From NCBI RefSeq assembly GCF_020005365.1, contig NZ_JACNML010000008.1, forward strand, positions 62,001 through 126,000: DNA of 64,000 nt, given 5' to 3'. Source of the stretch: Kangiella shandongensis. Its GTDB lineage: Bacteria > Pseudomonadota > Gammaproteobacteria > Enterobacterales > Kangiellaceae. The translations under genes and the position numbers were made by a program. The notes under the pieces were generated by a model. It searched no databases. It was not told where the DNA came from and was given only the letters and a program-made list of their open reading frames with translations. Below, one piece after another: positions 8,630 through 17,250 of the stretch (positions are counted from its first letter, which is position 1; each line of letters starts with the position of its first letter).

Positions 8630-9321
8630 TCGTTATTGTTTTCTGGTGGTGTTATCTTAATACCGAGACTTGGCACCGTATGCAGCAAAGAGCAGCTAAA
8701 AGGTTTATCGATAACTTTTCGCAAGTTGTAGAGGTGGCTGCGTAAAACATCGCTGTTCGGCACTATATCGCCCCACAGTTCACGTTCTAATTCTTCTCGT
8801 GTGACCAGCTCCGGTGAGCGGCGCATTAGCATCTTCAGAATTTGCAGACCGGTTGGAGAGAGCTTCAGTTTTTTTCCAGCTCGAGTGACCTGCATGGTTT
8901 TCGGGTTCAGCTCCAGGTCGTGGATCTTTAAAGATTTACTGCTGAACTCGCCTTTATGTCGTTTAATGATCGACTGTAGACGGGCGTTAAGTTCTTCAAA
9001 ATCAAAAGGTTTTATCAGGTAATCATCGGCGCCAGTATCGAAGCCTTCCAGCTTGTCTTTTAATTGATCGCGAGCCGTTAGCATTAAAACCGGAATATCT
9101 GACTCTTCTTCTTCCCTGATTTTTCGGCAAATTTCATAACCATTCATCCCTGGCAGCATAATATCCAGTATCAGTGCATCGTAATCATTGGTCTGGGCCA
9201 GATTAAGACCCGTAGGGCCATCACTGGCGTAATCGACAATATAACCGCAAAGCTCAAGAAACTCGCCTGTGGTAGCTGCTAATTCAGCATGATCTTCCAC
9301 TAAAAGAACACTATAGGCCAC
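8626..9321 (-). CDS. OmpR-family response regulator, likely partner of the adjacent kinase
   Basis: A 231-residue regulator. The receiver domain has acidic residues E9/D10, phospho-acceptor Asp53 (ILDIMLPG) and Lys104 (YLIKPF). A winged-helix DNA-binding domain spans about 125-228 (LSPTGLQILKML, REELERELWG, RSHLYNLRKVID, TVPSLGIKI). It starts at GTG 9321 with AGG just upstream. Its stop (8628-8626) overlaps the kinase stop (8627-8629), so the pair is convergent rather than in one operon, which is unusual. It may control the lipid cluster, but no binding site can be proven from sequence. Confidence 0.88.
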   Translation of the reverse strand: MAYSVLLVEDHAELAATTGEFLELCGYIVDYASDGPTGLNLAQTNDYDALILDIMLPGMNGYEICRKIREEEESDIPVLMLTARDQLKDKLEGFDTGADDYLIKPFDFEELNARLQSIIKRHKGEFSSKSLKIHDLELNPKTMQVTRAGKKLKLSPTGLQILKMLMRRSPELVTREELERELWGDIVPNSDVLRSHLYNLRKVIDKPFSCSLLHTVPSLGIKITPPENNND

Positions 9322-9338
9322 GATCCTGCCCTTTAATT

Positions 9339-9635
9339 TTATTTAGGTAGGATGATTTTTGCATCATCTGAGCGGCGGTACAAGGCTAAAATATGACCAA
9401 TTACTTGTACTTCTTGAGCCTTACATTTGTCACAGATAGCTTTTATGATAGATTTCTTGTCTTCCCGTTCTTCGGTACGAATACGAATTTTGATGAGTTC
9501 GTGATGGTTTAGGGCGTTATTGATTTCTTCCAGCACGTTTTCGGTAAGCCCTTTGTCACCTATCATGACAACTGGTTTGAGCTTGTGGGCCTTGCTGCGA
9601 AGGAATTTGAGTTGTGTTTTACTGAGTTTGGACAT
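9339..9635 (-). CDS. yhbY: YhbY ribosome-assembly RNA-binding protein (CRM domain)
   Basis: A 98-residue single CRM-domain protein that associates with pre-50S ribosomal particles. It shows LSKTQLKFLRSKAHKLKPVV at the N-terminus, the GxxG-type loop MIGDKGLTENV (about 22-32) and KIRI, with the closing QVIGHILALYRR segment. Its length is normal for the family. It is divergent from rlmE, as in many gammaproteobacteria, and lies 17 bases upstream of the response-regulator start on the same strand. Confidence 0.92.
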   Translation of the reverse strand: MSKLSKTQLKFLRSKAHKLKPVVMIGDKGLTENVLEEINNALNHHELIKIRIRTEEREDKKSIIKAICDKCKAQEVQVIGHILALYRRSDDAKIILPK

Positions 9636-9731
9636 TTAATAAACTAAAGTAGTGAGAATGGAAGTTATTTTAACGCAAAAAAGGTACAATAGAGACCTTA
9701 TTTTAACCGATAAAAGTAATTTCCTAAATTT

Positions 9732-10355
9732 ATGTCTCGTACTAAAAGCAGTCAGCGCTGGATGAAAGAGCATTTTGATGATCCCTATGTCAAGCGTTCA
9801 CAAAAAGAAGGCTATCGCTCGCGCGCTGTATACAAGCTGGAAGAGCTGGATAAAAAGTACAAATTAATTAAGCCAGGGTGTACTATTGTGGACTTGGGGG
9901 CGGCACCAGGCGGATGGTCACAATACGCCGCTTATAAAGTGGGGGATAGGGGGGCAATCTTTGCCTTAGATATACTGGCAATGGATCCGTTACCGGATGT
10001 GTCCTTTATTCAGGGGGATTTCAGAGAAGAGTCGGTCTTGAATCAGCTGATGGAAGCCATTGGCGAACAGAAGGCTACCCTTGTTTTATCCGATATGGCC
10101 CCCAATATGAGTGGAATGGATGCGATTGATCAGCCAAAAGCTATGTATTTGGCTGAGCTGGCGTTAGAGCTGGCACGAGATGTGTTAAGCCAGGGCGGCA
10201 GCTACGTGGTTAAGGTATTTCAGGGAGAAGGTTTTGACGACTATATTCGTCAGTGCCGAGAGAGTTTTAGTAAAGTGATGATTCGTAAACCCGATGCTTC
10301 ACGCGCTCGTTCGCGCGAAGTCTATGTTATAGGGCAAGGGTTTAAAGCGGTATAA
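9732..10355 (+). CDS. rlmE: 23S rRNA 2'-O-ribose U2552 methyltransferase RlmE (FtsJ)
   Basis: A 207-residue SAM methyltransferase that modifies U2552 in the peptidyl-transferase A-loop. It begins with [20 protein letters not shown], which is nearly invariant. Lys37 near [13 protein letters not shown], the SAM loop [12 protein letters not shown] (about 54-65), catalytic Asp in [10 protein letters not shown] (about 119-128) and Lys in [10 protein letters not shown] form the K-D-K(-E) set. The usual partner ftsH follows 133 bases downstream. Confidence 0.95.
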   Translation: MSRTKSSQRWMKEHFDDPYVKRSQKEGYRSRAVYKLEELDKKYKLIKPGCTIVDLGAAPGGWSQYAAYKVGDRGAIFALDILAMDPLPDVSFIQGDFREESVLNQLMEAIGEQKATLVLSDMAPNMSGMDAIDQPKAMYLAELALELARDVLSQGGSYVVKVFQGEGFDDYIRQCRESFSKVMIRKPDASRARSREVYVIGQGFKAV

Positions 10356-10488
10356 CGCCTACCGTAAAGTAAGGTTATGGACAATGTTACGTTTTGTTAA
10401 TATTTTGGGCTTATCAATAACGCAAAGCGTGGCATAATGTTGAGTCAGAATTTAAAGACAGGATGCTGTCAAAGTTGAGGTTCGAATT

Positions 10489-12405
10489 TTGAGCGATTTA
10501 GTGAAAAATATTCTATTTTGGGTAATAGCGGCGGTGATTTTGTTCGTCGTCATCGATGCCATTCAGGAAAAACAGCTCGATGATAGTAAAGTTGCGTTTT
10601 CTGAATTTGTAGAGAAGATTGAAGCGAAAGAAGTCGAAGACGTTGTCATTAATCCCAATAATGCCGTTGTTTCTGGTAGAGACTCGGGTTCGAATCGTGA
10701 AGTGAGAGCGGAAATTCCAGCAGGCGGCTCTGAAAAGCTGAATGAAATCTTACTGGATAATAAAGTAAAATATTCTGGTAAAAAACGTGAAAGTGGCGGT
10801 TTTGGCACTTTCCTGTTGAGCTTTGGTCCGATTTTATTGTTGATTGCGGTATGGATTTATTTCATGCGCCAAATGCAGGGCGGCGGTAAAGGTGGCGGCG
10901 CTTTATCCTTCGGTAAGAGTAAAGCCCGTATGCTGAGCGAAGATCAGGTGAAAACAACTTTTGCTGACGTAGCGGGCGTGGAAGAAGCCAAAGAGGAAGT
11001 TGGTGAATTGGTCGACTTCCTGCGTGACCCACGTAAGTTCCAGCGTCTGGGCGGTAAAATTCCGCGTGGCGTGTTGATGGTAGGCCCTCCCGGTACTGGT
11101 AAAACGTTGCTGGCGAGAGCGATTGCAGGCGAAGCCAAAGTGCCTTTCTTTACCATTTCGGGTTCCGATTTCGTGGAAATGTTTGTCGGTGTCGGTGCCT
11201 CGCGGGTTCGTGATATGTTTGAACAGGCGAAAAAGCATGCGCCATGTATTATTTTCATCGATGAGATTGACGCTGTTGGTCGTCATCGTGGCGCTGGTCT
11301 TGGTGGTGGCCACGACGAGCGTGAACAAACCTTGAACCAGTTATTGGTCGAAATGGATGGTTTTGAAGGCGGTGAAGGCGTGATTGTTATTGCCGCCACT
11401 AACCGTCCGGATGTACTCGATCCGGCGTTATTACGTCCGGGCCGATTTGATCGCCAAGTGATTGTTGGTCTGCCAGATATTAAAGGGCGTGAACAAATTA
11501 TTAAAGTTCACATGCGTAAAATTCCAATTGACGATGATGTTGAGCCGAGCTTGATTGCTCGTGGTACACCGGGCTTTTCTGGTGCCGACTTGGCAAATCT
11601 GGTTAATGAAGCTGCTTTATTCGCTGCACGCGATAATAAGCGTACGGTTGGCATGGAGCAGTTTGAGAAGGCTAAAGATAAAATCCTGATGGGCGCTGAG
11701 CGCCGCTCTATGGTGATGACCGAAGAGGAAAAACTCAACACGGCTTACCATGAGGCTGGCCATGCTATCGTTGGTTTACGTGTTCCGAGCCATGACCCTG
11801 TGTATAAGGTTAGTATTATTCCTCGTGGCCGCGCGCTTGGTGTAACCATGTATTTACCCGAGCAGGACAGATACTCATTGTCCAAAGAAGCGCTGGAAAG
11901 TCAGTTATCATCACTGTTCGGTGGCCGTATCGCTGAAGAAATATTAAACGGCGCTGATAAAGTCACTACCGGAGCTTCTAATGATATTGAACGTGCCACA
12001 GACATTGCACGTAATATGGTGACGAAATGGGGCTTATCGGAGAAGTTAGGGCCTTTATCTTATGCGGAAGATGAGGATGAGGTCTTCCTCGGTCGTTCAG
12101 TGACACAGCATAAGAATATTTCTGATGATACCGCTCGTCTGATTGATGCCGAAATTCGTGATATTATCGATCGTAACTATGGTCGCGCGAAGAAAATATT
12201 AACGGATGATATCGACAAGTTACATGCTATGGCTAAGGCCTTGATGAAGTATGAGACCATTGATGCTAAGCAGATTGATGACATCATGAAGGGGGATGAA
12301 CCTCAACCTCCTGCAGACTGGTCTGAAAAGAGTGCTCAAAAGGATGAGCGAGACAATGAGAAGGAACAATCTGAAGGCGAGAGTCCAAACCAAACTGAAG
12401 ATTAA
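10489..12405 (+). CDS. ftsH: ATP-dependent zinc metalloprotease FtsH
   Basis: A 638-residue hexameric inner-membrane AAA+ protease that degrades membrane and regulatory proteins. Two N-terminal transmembrane helices (about 5-24 and 105-125) flank a periplasmic domain. Walker A GPPGTGKT is at 199-206, followed by the Walker [12 protein letters not shown] and the SRH arginine finger region. The zinc site HEAGH is at 421-425. The start is TTG 10489 (MSDLVKN), eight bases after GAGG, and matches the usual N-terminus of enterobacterial FtsH. The acidic C-terminal tail is family-typical. An intrinsic terminator follows at once. Confidence 0.96.
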   Translation: MSDLVKNILFWVIAAVILFVVIDAIQEKQLDDSKVAFSEFVEKIEAKEVEDVVINPNNAVVSGRDSGSNREVRAEIPAGGSEKLNEILLDNKVKYSGKKRESGGFGTFLLSFGPILLLIAVWIYFMRQMQGGGKGGGALSFGKSKARMLSEDQVKTTFADVAGVEEAKEEVGELVDFLRDPRKFQRLGGKIPRGVLMVGPPGTGKTLLARAIAGEAKVPFFTISGSDFVEMFVGVGASRVRDMFEQAKKHAPCIIFIDEIDAVGRHRGAGLGGGHDEREQTLNQLLVEMDGFEGGEGVIVIAATNRPDVLDPALLRPGRFDRQVIVGLPDIKGREQIIKVHMRKIPIDDDVEPSLIARGTPGFSGADLANLVNEAALFAARDNKRTVGMEQFEKAKDKILMGAERRSMVMTEEEKLNTAYHEAGHAIVGLRVPSHDPVYKVSIIPRGRALGVTMYLPEQDRYSLSKEALESQLSSLFGGRIAEEILNGADKVTTGASNDIERATDIARNMVTKWGLSEKLGPLSYAEDEDEVFLGRSVTQHKNISDDTARLIDAEIRDIIDRNYGRAKKILTDDIDKLHAMAKALMKYETIDAKQIDDIMKGDEPQPPADWSEKSAQKDERDNEKEQSEGESPNQTED

Positions 12406-12409
12406 ACGT

Positions 12410-12432
12410 AAGGGCCTTCGTGGCCCTTTTTT
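12410..12432 (+). terminator. Rho-independent terminator after ftsH
   Basis: AAGGGCC and GGCCCTT form a perfect 7-base-pair stem with the loop TTCGT, followed by four more T. It sits directly after the ftsH stop and 21 bases before folP, so it should reduce read-through into folP-glmM. Confidence 0.8.
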
Positions 12433-12453
12433 CATGGAGCAGTTCACAATTCT

Positions 12454-13275
12454 ATGAAGACGATGGAAGCTTTATTATCTCAGGATCGTCCCCTGATCAT
12501 GGGGATCTTAAACACCACCCCTGACTCCTTTTCAGATGGCGGAAAGTACTTACAGCGAGAAGAAGCCATTCGGCAAATCGAAGCTATGATGCAAAGTGGA
12601 GCCGACATCATTGATATTGGCGGCGAGTCAACAAGACCCGGCGCATCAGACGTTTCGTTGCAGCAGGAGCTAGAACGAGTGCTGCCTTTGATTGAGGCTG
12701 CAAAAGGCATGGGCGCCGTGGTTTCAGCAGATACCAGCAAAGCAGGCGTTATGCAGGAAGCGATTAAGTTGGGCGCTGATCTGATAAACGATGTTCGGGC
12801 GTTACAAGAGCCAGATACAATTGATGTTGTTGCGATGAGCAATGTGCATGTCTGCTTGATGCATATGCAGGGAAGTCCACGAACGATGCAACAGTCACCA
12901 CATTATGATGATGTGGTAGCCGAGATTCAGGATATGTTAAGGAAGCGAATTGCAGAATGCGCTCAACATGGTATCGATAAGAGTCGCATCATTATTGACC
13001 CTGGTTTTGGTTTCGGTAAAACACTGAGCCATAATTGCCAATTAATGCGTTCGTTAGCTGAACTGCAAGCTTTGGGCTGCCCTGTTCTGGTTGGTGTGTC
13101 GAGGAAACGAATGATTGGTGACATCCTTGATGTTGAAGTGAATGAGCGTCTGGTGGGGAGCGTTACCGCTGCAGTATACGCTGTTCAAAAGGGCGCTAAG
13201 ATTGTACGTGTACACGACGTTAAAGAAACCGTACAGGCAGTAAAGATTATTCAGACATTTGAAAATTATAAGTAG
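12454..13275 (+). CDS. folP: Dihydropteroate synthase
   Basis: A 273-residue TIM-barrel enzyme joining p-aminobenzoate to dihydropterin pyrophosphate in folate synthesis; it is the sulfonamide target. It shows [14 protein letters not shown] (about 18-31), [12 protein letters not shown] (about 50-61), the Asn in DLINDVRA (about 108-115), DPGFGFGKT (about 181-189), GVSRKRMIG (about 214-222) and RVHDVKET near the end. ATG 12454 gives a family-standard length. It is followed by glmM after five bases, the conserved gammaproteobacterial pairing. Confidence 0.95.
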   Translation: MKTMEALLSQDRPLIMGILNTTPDSFSDGGKYLQREEAIRQIEAMMQSGADIIDIGGESTRPGASDVSLQQELERVLPLIEAAKGMGAVVSADTSKAGVMQEAIKLGADLINDVRALQEPDTIDVVAMSNVHVCLMHMQGSPRTMQQSPHYDDVVAEIQDMLRKRIAECAQHGIDKSRIIIDPGFGFGKTLSHNCQLMRSLAELQALGCPVLVGVSRKRMIGDILDVEVNERLVGSVTAAVYAVQKGAKIVRVHDVKETVQAVKIIQTFENYK

Positions 13276-13280
13276 GCAAC

Positions 13281-14618
13281 ATGACAATGAATGAAAGACG
13301 ATATTTTGGTACCGATGGCATACGGGGCACGGTTGGGCAGTTTCCAATTACGCCAGAGTTTGTATTGAAACTGGGCTGGGCTTTGGGACAGGTACTTGGC
13401 AATAATGGCAAGGTGGTTATTGGGAAAGATACCCGTATTTCTGGTTATATGTTTGAGTCGGTGCTGGAAGCCGGATTGACTGCTGCTGGTGTGGATAGTC
13501 TGTTAGTCGGACCTATGCCAACGCCTGCTATAGCCTATTTAACGAGGACTTTGCGAGCTGATGCCGGGATCGTCATCAGCGCTTCTCATAACCCGTACCA
13601 CGATAATGGCATTAAGTTTTTTGCTGCGGATGGTACCAAGTTTCCAGATGAAGTTGAGTTAGAAATTGAGTTGTTACTGGATAAAGACATGGTTACTTTA
13701 GACAGTAAACAATTAGGTAAGGCATTCCGTATCAGTGATGCGGCGGCTCGTTACATTGAATTTTGCAAAGCCAGTTTTCCCAATAATTTGTCACTAAAAG
13801 GACAGAAACTGGTGGTAGATTGTGCACATGGAGCAACGTATCACATCGCACCTTACGTCTTTAGAGAGTTAGGTGCAGAGGTTATTGAGATTGGTAATAA
13901 ACCCGATGGGTTGAATATTAATTTAGAGTGTGGCGCGACTGATACCGAAGCGTTATCGCAGAAAGTAATTAAAGAGCAGGCAGATTTAGGCGTTGCTTTT
14001 GATGGCGATGGCGACAGAGTCATGATGGTTGATAGCCAGGGTCGCTTGGTCAACGGCGATCAACTTATTTGGTTGTTGGCAAAATATTTGCAAGACAACA
14101 AAAGATTGAATGGTGGTGTCGCTGGTACGCAAATGACTAACATGGCATTGGAGGTTGATTTCGAACAGCATGGCATCCCATTCGTTCGAACAAAAGTTGG
14201 TGATCGCTATGTGATGCAGGCTTTAAAAGAGCATCAATGGAAACTGGGTGGTGAGTCTTCTGGACATGTTATTTGTCTGGATTATAACTCAACGGGTGAC
14301 GGGATAATTTCGGCGCTACAGCTGCTGAAAGCTCTTTCGTCTTCACAGCAAACATTACAACAGTTTGTCGATGAGCACCCACTTTTTCCGCAAACTCTGA
14401 TTAATGTAAGAGTAAAAAATGCGGATAAGATTTTACAAAGTGATACTTTGAAAAATGTTATAGCTGAGGTCGAAAAAGAGTTAAAGGATTCTGGTCGAGT
14501 GCTCATTCGCAAGTCAGGCACAGAGCCATTAATCCGGGTTATGGTTGAGGCGAGAGACAAAGATTTAGCAGATAAGTTTGCAGAAAAGATTGCAGGCGAA
14601 GTCGAGCAACTTGTGTAG
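13281..14618 (+). CDS. glmM: Phosphoglucosamine mutase
   Basis: A 445-residue alpha-D-phosphohexomutase that converts glucosamine-6-phosphate to glucosamine-1-phosphate for peptidoglycan and LPS precursors. The phospho-serine Ser102 lies in [12 protein letters not shown], the metal loop is DGDGDRVM (about 241-248), the sugar loop GGESSGH (about 322-328) and the phosphate loop [12 protein letters not shown] near 411-422. All four domains are present. It is normally followed by tpiA-secG; here that block lies 10 kb further on. Confidence 0.95.
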   Translation: MTMNERRYFGTDGIRGTVGQFPITPEFVLKLGWALGQVLGNNGKVVIGKDTRISGYMFESVLEAGLTAAGVDSLLVGPMPTPAIAYLTRTLRADAGIVISASHNPYHDNGIKFFAADGTKFPDEVELEIELLLDKDMVTLDSKQLGKAFRISDAAARYIEFCKASFPNNLSLKGQKLVVDCAHGATYHIAPYVFRELGAEVIEIGNKPDGLNINLECGATDTEALSQKVIKEQADLGVAFDGDGDRVMMVDSQGRLVNGDQLIWLLAKYLQDNKRLNGGVAGTQMTNMALEVDFEQHGIPFVRTKVGDRYVMQALKEHQWKLGGESSGHVICLDYNSTGDGIISALQLLKALSSSQQTLQQFVDEHPLFPQTLINVRVKNADKILQSDTLKNVIAEVEKELKDSGRVLIRKSGTEPLIRVMVEARDKDLADKFAEKIAGEVEQLV

Positions 14619-14665
14619 AACATTGTAAAATTGTACAAAGTTGCGTATATTTTTGAGTGTAAGTT

Positions 14666-14688
14666 ATTGTATTACTATATAATACAAT
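14666..14688 (+). promoter_or_regulatory. Promoter/dyad upstream of ompA
   Basis: A perfect 9-base inverted repeat, ATTGTATTA (14666-14674) and TAATACAAT (14680-14688) around CTATA, contains a perfect TATAAT -10 hexamer at 14678-14683. A weak TTGAGT at 14653-14658 could be the -35 with a 19-base spacer. The dyad covers the -10, so it may be an operator or simply an AT-rich core promoter. The ompA start is 41 bases downstream. Confidence 0.5.
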
Positions 14689-14728
14689 CTCTTTGAAACA
14701 TAGGAAAAGAAGGAAAGAGGGCAATATT

Positions 14729-15859
14729 ATGAAGAAGAAACTGATTGCAGCAGCATGCATGTTGGCTCTGGGTTCAACAGCATACGCTGGAGAAAGTGAA
14801 GTGAAAGACCGCCATGGTTTTTATAGTTATATCGGTATCCATCAGCTTGACCTGGATGTAGCTAGAGAAACGAATGAACGTGTCGGTGGTAACTTTGGTC
14901 TTGGCTGGGCTTTTAATAAGAACTGGCAGATCGAAGGCTTATATAACTACACCGATGATGCATTTAATAGTGCTGTTGGCGCTCGTACTGACATTGAAAC
15001 TTACGGTCTGGATGTCATGTATAACGATACTAACTGGTTCGGTAGTACCCAAACGCATCCATTTGTCAAAGTTGGTTATGGTAAACATGAAGATAAGTAC
15101 GATGTGTACCATGAAGATTTTGAAGATGAGTTTTATAAAGTTGGTTTAGGTATACAGCACTTCGCTAACGATAATGTATTCATGCGTGTTGGCCTGGATT
15201 TCTTAGATTCGGGTGAGCGTGGTGATGACAAGAATGCATACTTCAACATTGGTTATTTCTTCGGGGAAACTGTTCGTGCTGGAGCAGCACCGAAAGTTGA
15301 GCCAAAGGAAGAAGCGAAAGATTCTGATGGTGACGGCGTATTAGACGCTGACGATCGCTGTCCGGGCACTCCAGCTGGTGCTGCAGTCGATGCTTATGGC
15401 TGCGCTTTAGACAGTGATGGAGACGGCGTTGCAGATTACAAAGACGCATGTCCAAACACTGAAGCTGGTGCACAGGTTGACGAGAAAGGTTGTAAAATTC
15501 AACCGAAAGAAGAAGTTGTCGTCGATATGCGTTTGAACTTCGCTGTTGATAAATACGCAATCAAACCGGAAATGGTTTCTGAAATTGCAAAAGTAGCTGA
15601 GTTCTTGCGTCAATATCCAGACGTAAACGCGCAGATCCAAGGCCATACTGATAGCACTGGTTCAAATAAATATAACCAGGGGCTTTCTGAGCGTCGCGCA
15701 AATTCAGTGAAAGATTACTTAATCAATAACTTCGGTATTGATGCTTCACGTTTGAGCGCTGTAGGTTATGGTGAAGAGCGTCCAATCGCTGATAACGCAA
15801 CCGAAGAAGGCCGTGCACTGAATCGTCGTGCTGAGGCTCATGCTGAAACTATGAAATAA
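14729..15859 (+). CDS. OmpA/OprF-family outer membrane porin with calcium-binding linker
   Basis: A 376-residue outer-membrane protein. The signal peptide spans residues 1-20 (ends AYA). An eight-stranded OmpA-type beta-barrel follows to about 185. The linker holds two thrombospondin type-3 repeats, each with DSDGDGV and a Cys-containing CPGT/CPNT loop, expected to bind calcium. The C-terminal OmpA domain has the peptidoglycan-binding residues (IQGHTDSTGSNKYN, LSERRANSVKDYL, NRRAEA). The longer reading frame opens at 14693, but ATG 14729 follows AAGGAAAGAGG and starts the signal peptide. It tethers the outer membrane to the wall. An intrinsic terminator follows. Confidence 0.93.
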   Translation: MKKKLIAAACMLALGSTAYAGESEVKDRHGFYSYIGIHQLDLDVARETNERVGGNFGLGWAFNKNWQIEGLYNYTDDAFNSAVGARTDIETYGLDVMYNDTNWFGSTQTHPFVKVGYGKHEDKYDVYHEDFEDEFYKVGLGIQHFANDNVFMRVGLDFLDSGERGDDKNAYFNIGYFFGETVRAGAAPKVEPKEEAKDSDGDGVLDADDRCPGTPAGAAVDAYGCALDSDGDGVADYKDACPNTEAGAQVDEKGCKIQPKEEVVVDMRLNFAVDKYAIKPEMVSEIAKVAEFLRQYPDVNAQIQGHTDSTGSNKYNQGLSERRANSVKDYLINNFGIDASRLSAVGYGEERPIADNATEEGRALNRRAEAHAETMK

Positions 15860-15890
15860 TTATTAGTTCTACAATAATTATTGAGTATTA

Positions 15891-15922
15891 CAAAGCCCGG
15901 CATCTGCCGGGCTTTGTTTTTT
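15891..15922 (+). terminator. Rho-independent terminator after ompA
   Basis: CAAAGCCCGG and CCGGGCTTTG form a 10-base-pair stem with the loop CATCTG and run into six T. This is a strong terminator, 32 bases after the ompA stop. Confidence 0.9.
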
Positions 15923-15986
15923 GAAACAAATAAGCTACTATCAAAGTGAGCTAATAAAAAATATCAATACCGAAAAGGAGTTGCCT

Positions 15987-16382
15987 ATGCTTAAATCGGT
16001 TACTGTGCGTGACTATATGACTTCAGCGATGATTACTTTAAAGCCAGAGACGGATGTTGTTGAAGCAGCACAAACCATGATGGAGTACAGACTTACAGGA
16101 GCTCCAGTGCTCGACAACCATAATCGTCTGGTTGGCTTCTTATCAGAGAAGGATTGTCTGCACACAGTGTTAAGTGCAATTTATCATGGGGACTTAGGCG
16201 ATAGAGTTATGGATCGGATGACCAAGGAAGTTAGAACGGTTCATCCTGACGACAGTATTGCGGACGTTGCTGAACGTTATTTACAGGACAATTGCCGTAT
16301 GTATCCTGTGGTGGAGAAAAGCCAATTAGTAGGTATGATTTCCAGACAGAGTATTTTGAAAGCATTTCAACATTTTTCGTAA
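15987..16382 (+). CDS. CBS-domain protein
   Basis: A 131-residue protein made of two CBS domains (about 5-60 and 70-128), which form one adenosine-nucleotide-binding Bateman module. Typical motifs are TVRDYMTSAMITLKPETDV, RLTGAPVLDNHNRLVGFLSE and RMYPVVEKSQLVGMISR. There is no catalytic domain attached, so it probably acts as a small sensor or regulator of another protein. ATG 15987 is chosen because AGGAG lies six bases before it; the frame itself opens at 15921. The target is unknown. Confidence 0.85.
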   Translation: MLKSVTVRDYMTSAMITLKPETDVVEAAQTMMEYRLTGAPVLDNHNRLVGFLSEKDCLHTVLSAIYHGDLGDRVMDRMTKEVRTVHPDDSIADVAERYLQDNCRMYPVVEKSQLVGMISRQSILKAFQHFS

Positions 16383-16409
16383 CGGTGCTGGGTAGAAGAG
16401 AAAGCCTGT

Positions 16410-16631
16410 TTACTCTTCTACTACAGTAACATCGAGCCGATGCTCATTATTTCTTAAGCGAGCGCGCTTCTTCGCGCAGGGCTTTTCACAATCGCAGGCT
16501 TTTTCAATCCCAAGGGCGTCTAATCCCCCGCAACTCCCGCTAATTCGCTTTTGCTGCACAAGATAACCGATGGCCATAATGACAATAACGGCGATAAATA
16601 GAAAAAAAGCTAAGAAGAACGTGCTACTCAT
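16410..16631 (-). CDS. nqrM: Na+-NQR maturation protein NqrM
   Basis: A 73-residue membrane protein of the former DUF539 family. One N-terminal transmembrane helix (about 4-24) is followed by RISGSCGGL and the cysteine group ACDCEKPCAKK; the Cys33, Cys46, Cys48 and Cys52 set is expected to deliver iron to the centre between NqrD and NqrE. It usually directly follows apbE in the nqr operon. Here an oppositely oriented gene separates it from apbE, so it must have its own promoter. Confidence 0.88.
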   Translation of the reverse strand: MSSTFFLAFFLFIAVIVIMAIGYLVQQKRISGSCGGLDALGIEKACDCEKPCAKKRARLRNNEHRLDVTVVEE

Positions 16632-16839
16632 AATGGTGTGGGCTTGCTGTCTGAGCCCTCATTCTACCATAGCTTTCAGTTAGATTTATAGTCTAAAAAA
16701 CATGCAAAAAAGAGCAAGGGTAAAAATGGGTAAGGACCGAAATTTGCCCGTTTTTGACCGGGAAATTGCTATTTCAGGCCCAAGCTCTGCTGCTAACCTG
16801 AGCGCTCCCTTATACGTCAGAATAAAACAGGAGAGTCTA

Positions 16840-17217
16840 ATGAAGTACTTATTGAGTTTAGCTATATTAGCTGGGGCGGGTCTTAGCCATGCTCAGGAGT
16901 TTAACCATGGCGATCATAATGATCCCTATAACCAATTCTATGATGGTACTGAAAGCGTCAATTGCGGCAGTATGAGTTTGTCACAATGTTCATCCAGTGG
17001 TGTGCTACTGCCAATATTAGATACGCGTTGTACTAACAAGGTAACGACTACCGATAATGGAGGATTGGTGGCTTATGGCGATCCCTATTATCACTCAGTG
17101 AGTGAGTTTGATGTGGTTATTCAATCGGCCAGCGGTCCGTCACCTTATCTCTTAACGGTAAGTTTCAAGTGTGGAGGCTACTTACATCCTGGTATCAGAT
17201 ACTCGTTTTCAGAGTAG
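16840..17217 (+). CDS. Small secreted protein of unknown function
   Basis: A 125-residue exported protein with a signal peptide (1-18, cleavage after SHA). The mature part has four cysteines (NCGS, SQCSSS, DTRCTN, FKCGG) that could form two disulfides after export, where DsbB is available. ATG 16840 has ACAGGAG upstream; the longer frame from 16702 lacks coding character. I do not recognise the family. It lies between nqrM and apbE on the opposite strand, apparently inserted into a normally contiguous operon. A hairpin follows its stop. Confidence 0.65.
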   Translation: MKYLLSLAILAGAGLSHAQEFNHGDHNDPYNQFYDGTESVNCGSMSLSQCSSSGVLLPILDTRCTNKVTTTDNGGLVAYGDPYYHSVSEFDVVIQSASGPSPYLLTVSFKCGGYLHPGIRYSFSE

Positions 17218-17222
17218 GCTAG

Positions 17223-17250
17223 AAAAGCTGGAGCAACTGCTCCAGCTTTC
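17223..17250. terminator. Bidirectional terminator-like hairpin between the secreted-protein gene and apbE
   Basis: AAAGCTGGAGC (17224-17234) and GCTCCAGCTTT (17239-17249) form an 11-base-pair stem with the loop AACT. A's precede and T's follow, so it can act for both convergent genes. The T tracts are short. Confidence 0.6.

Noticed and set aside
10903-11328. 141-residue antisense ORF inside ftsH
   Set aside because: It lies entirely within the conserved AAA domain coding region and its sequence resembles no protein; codon-bias shadow.
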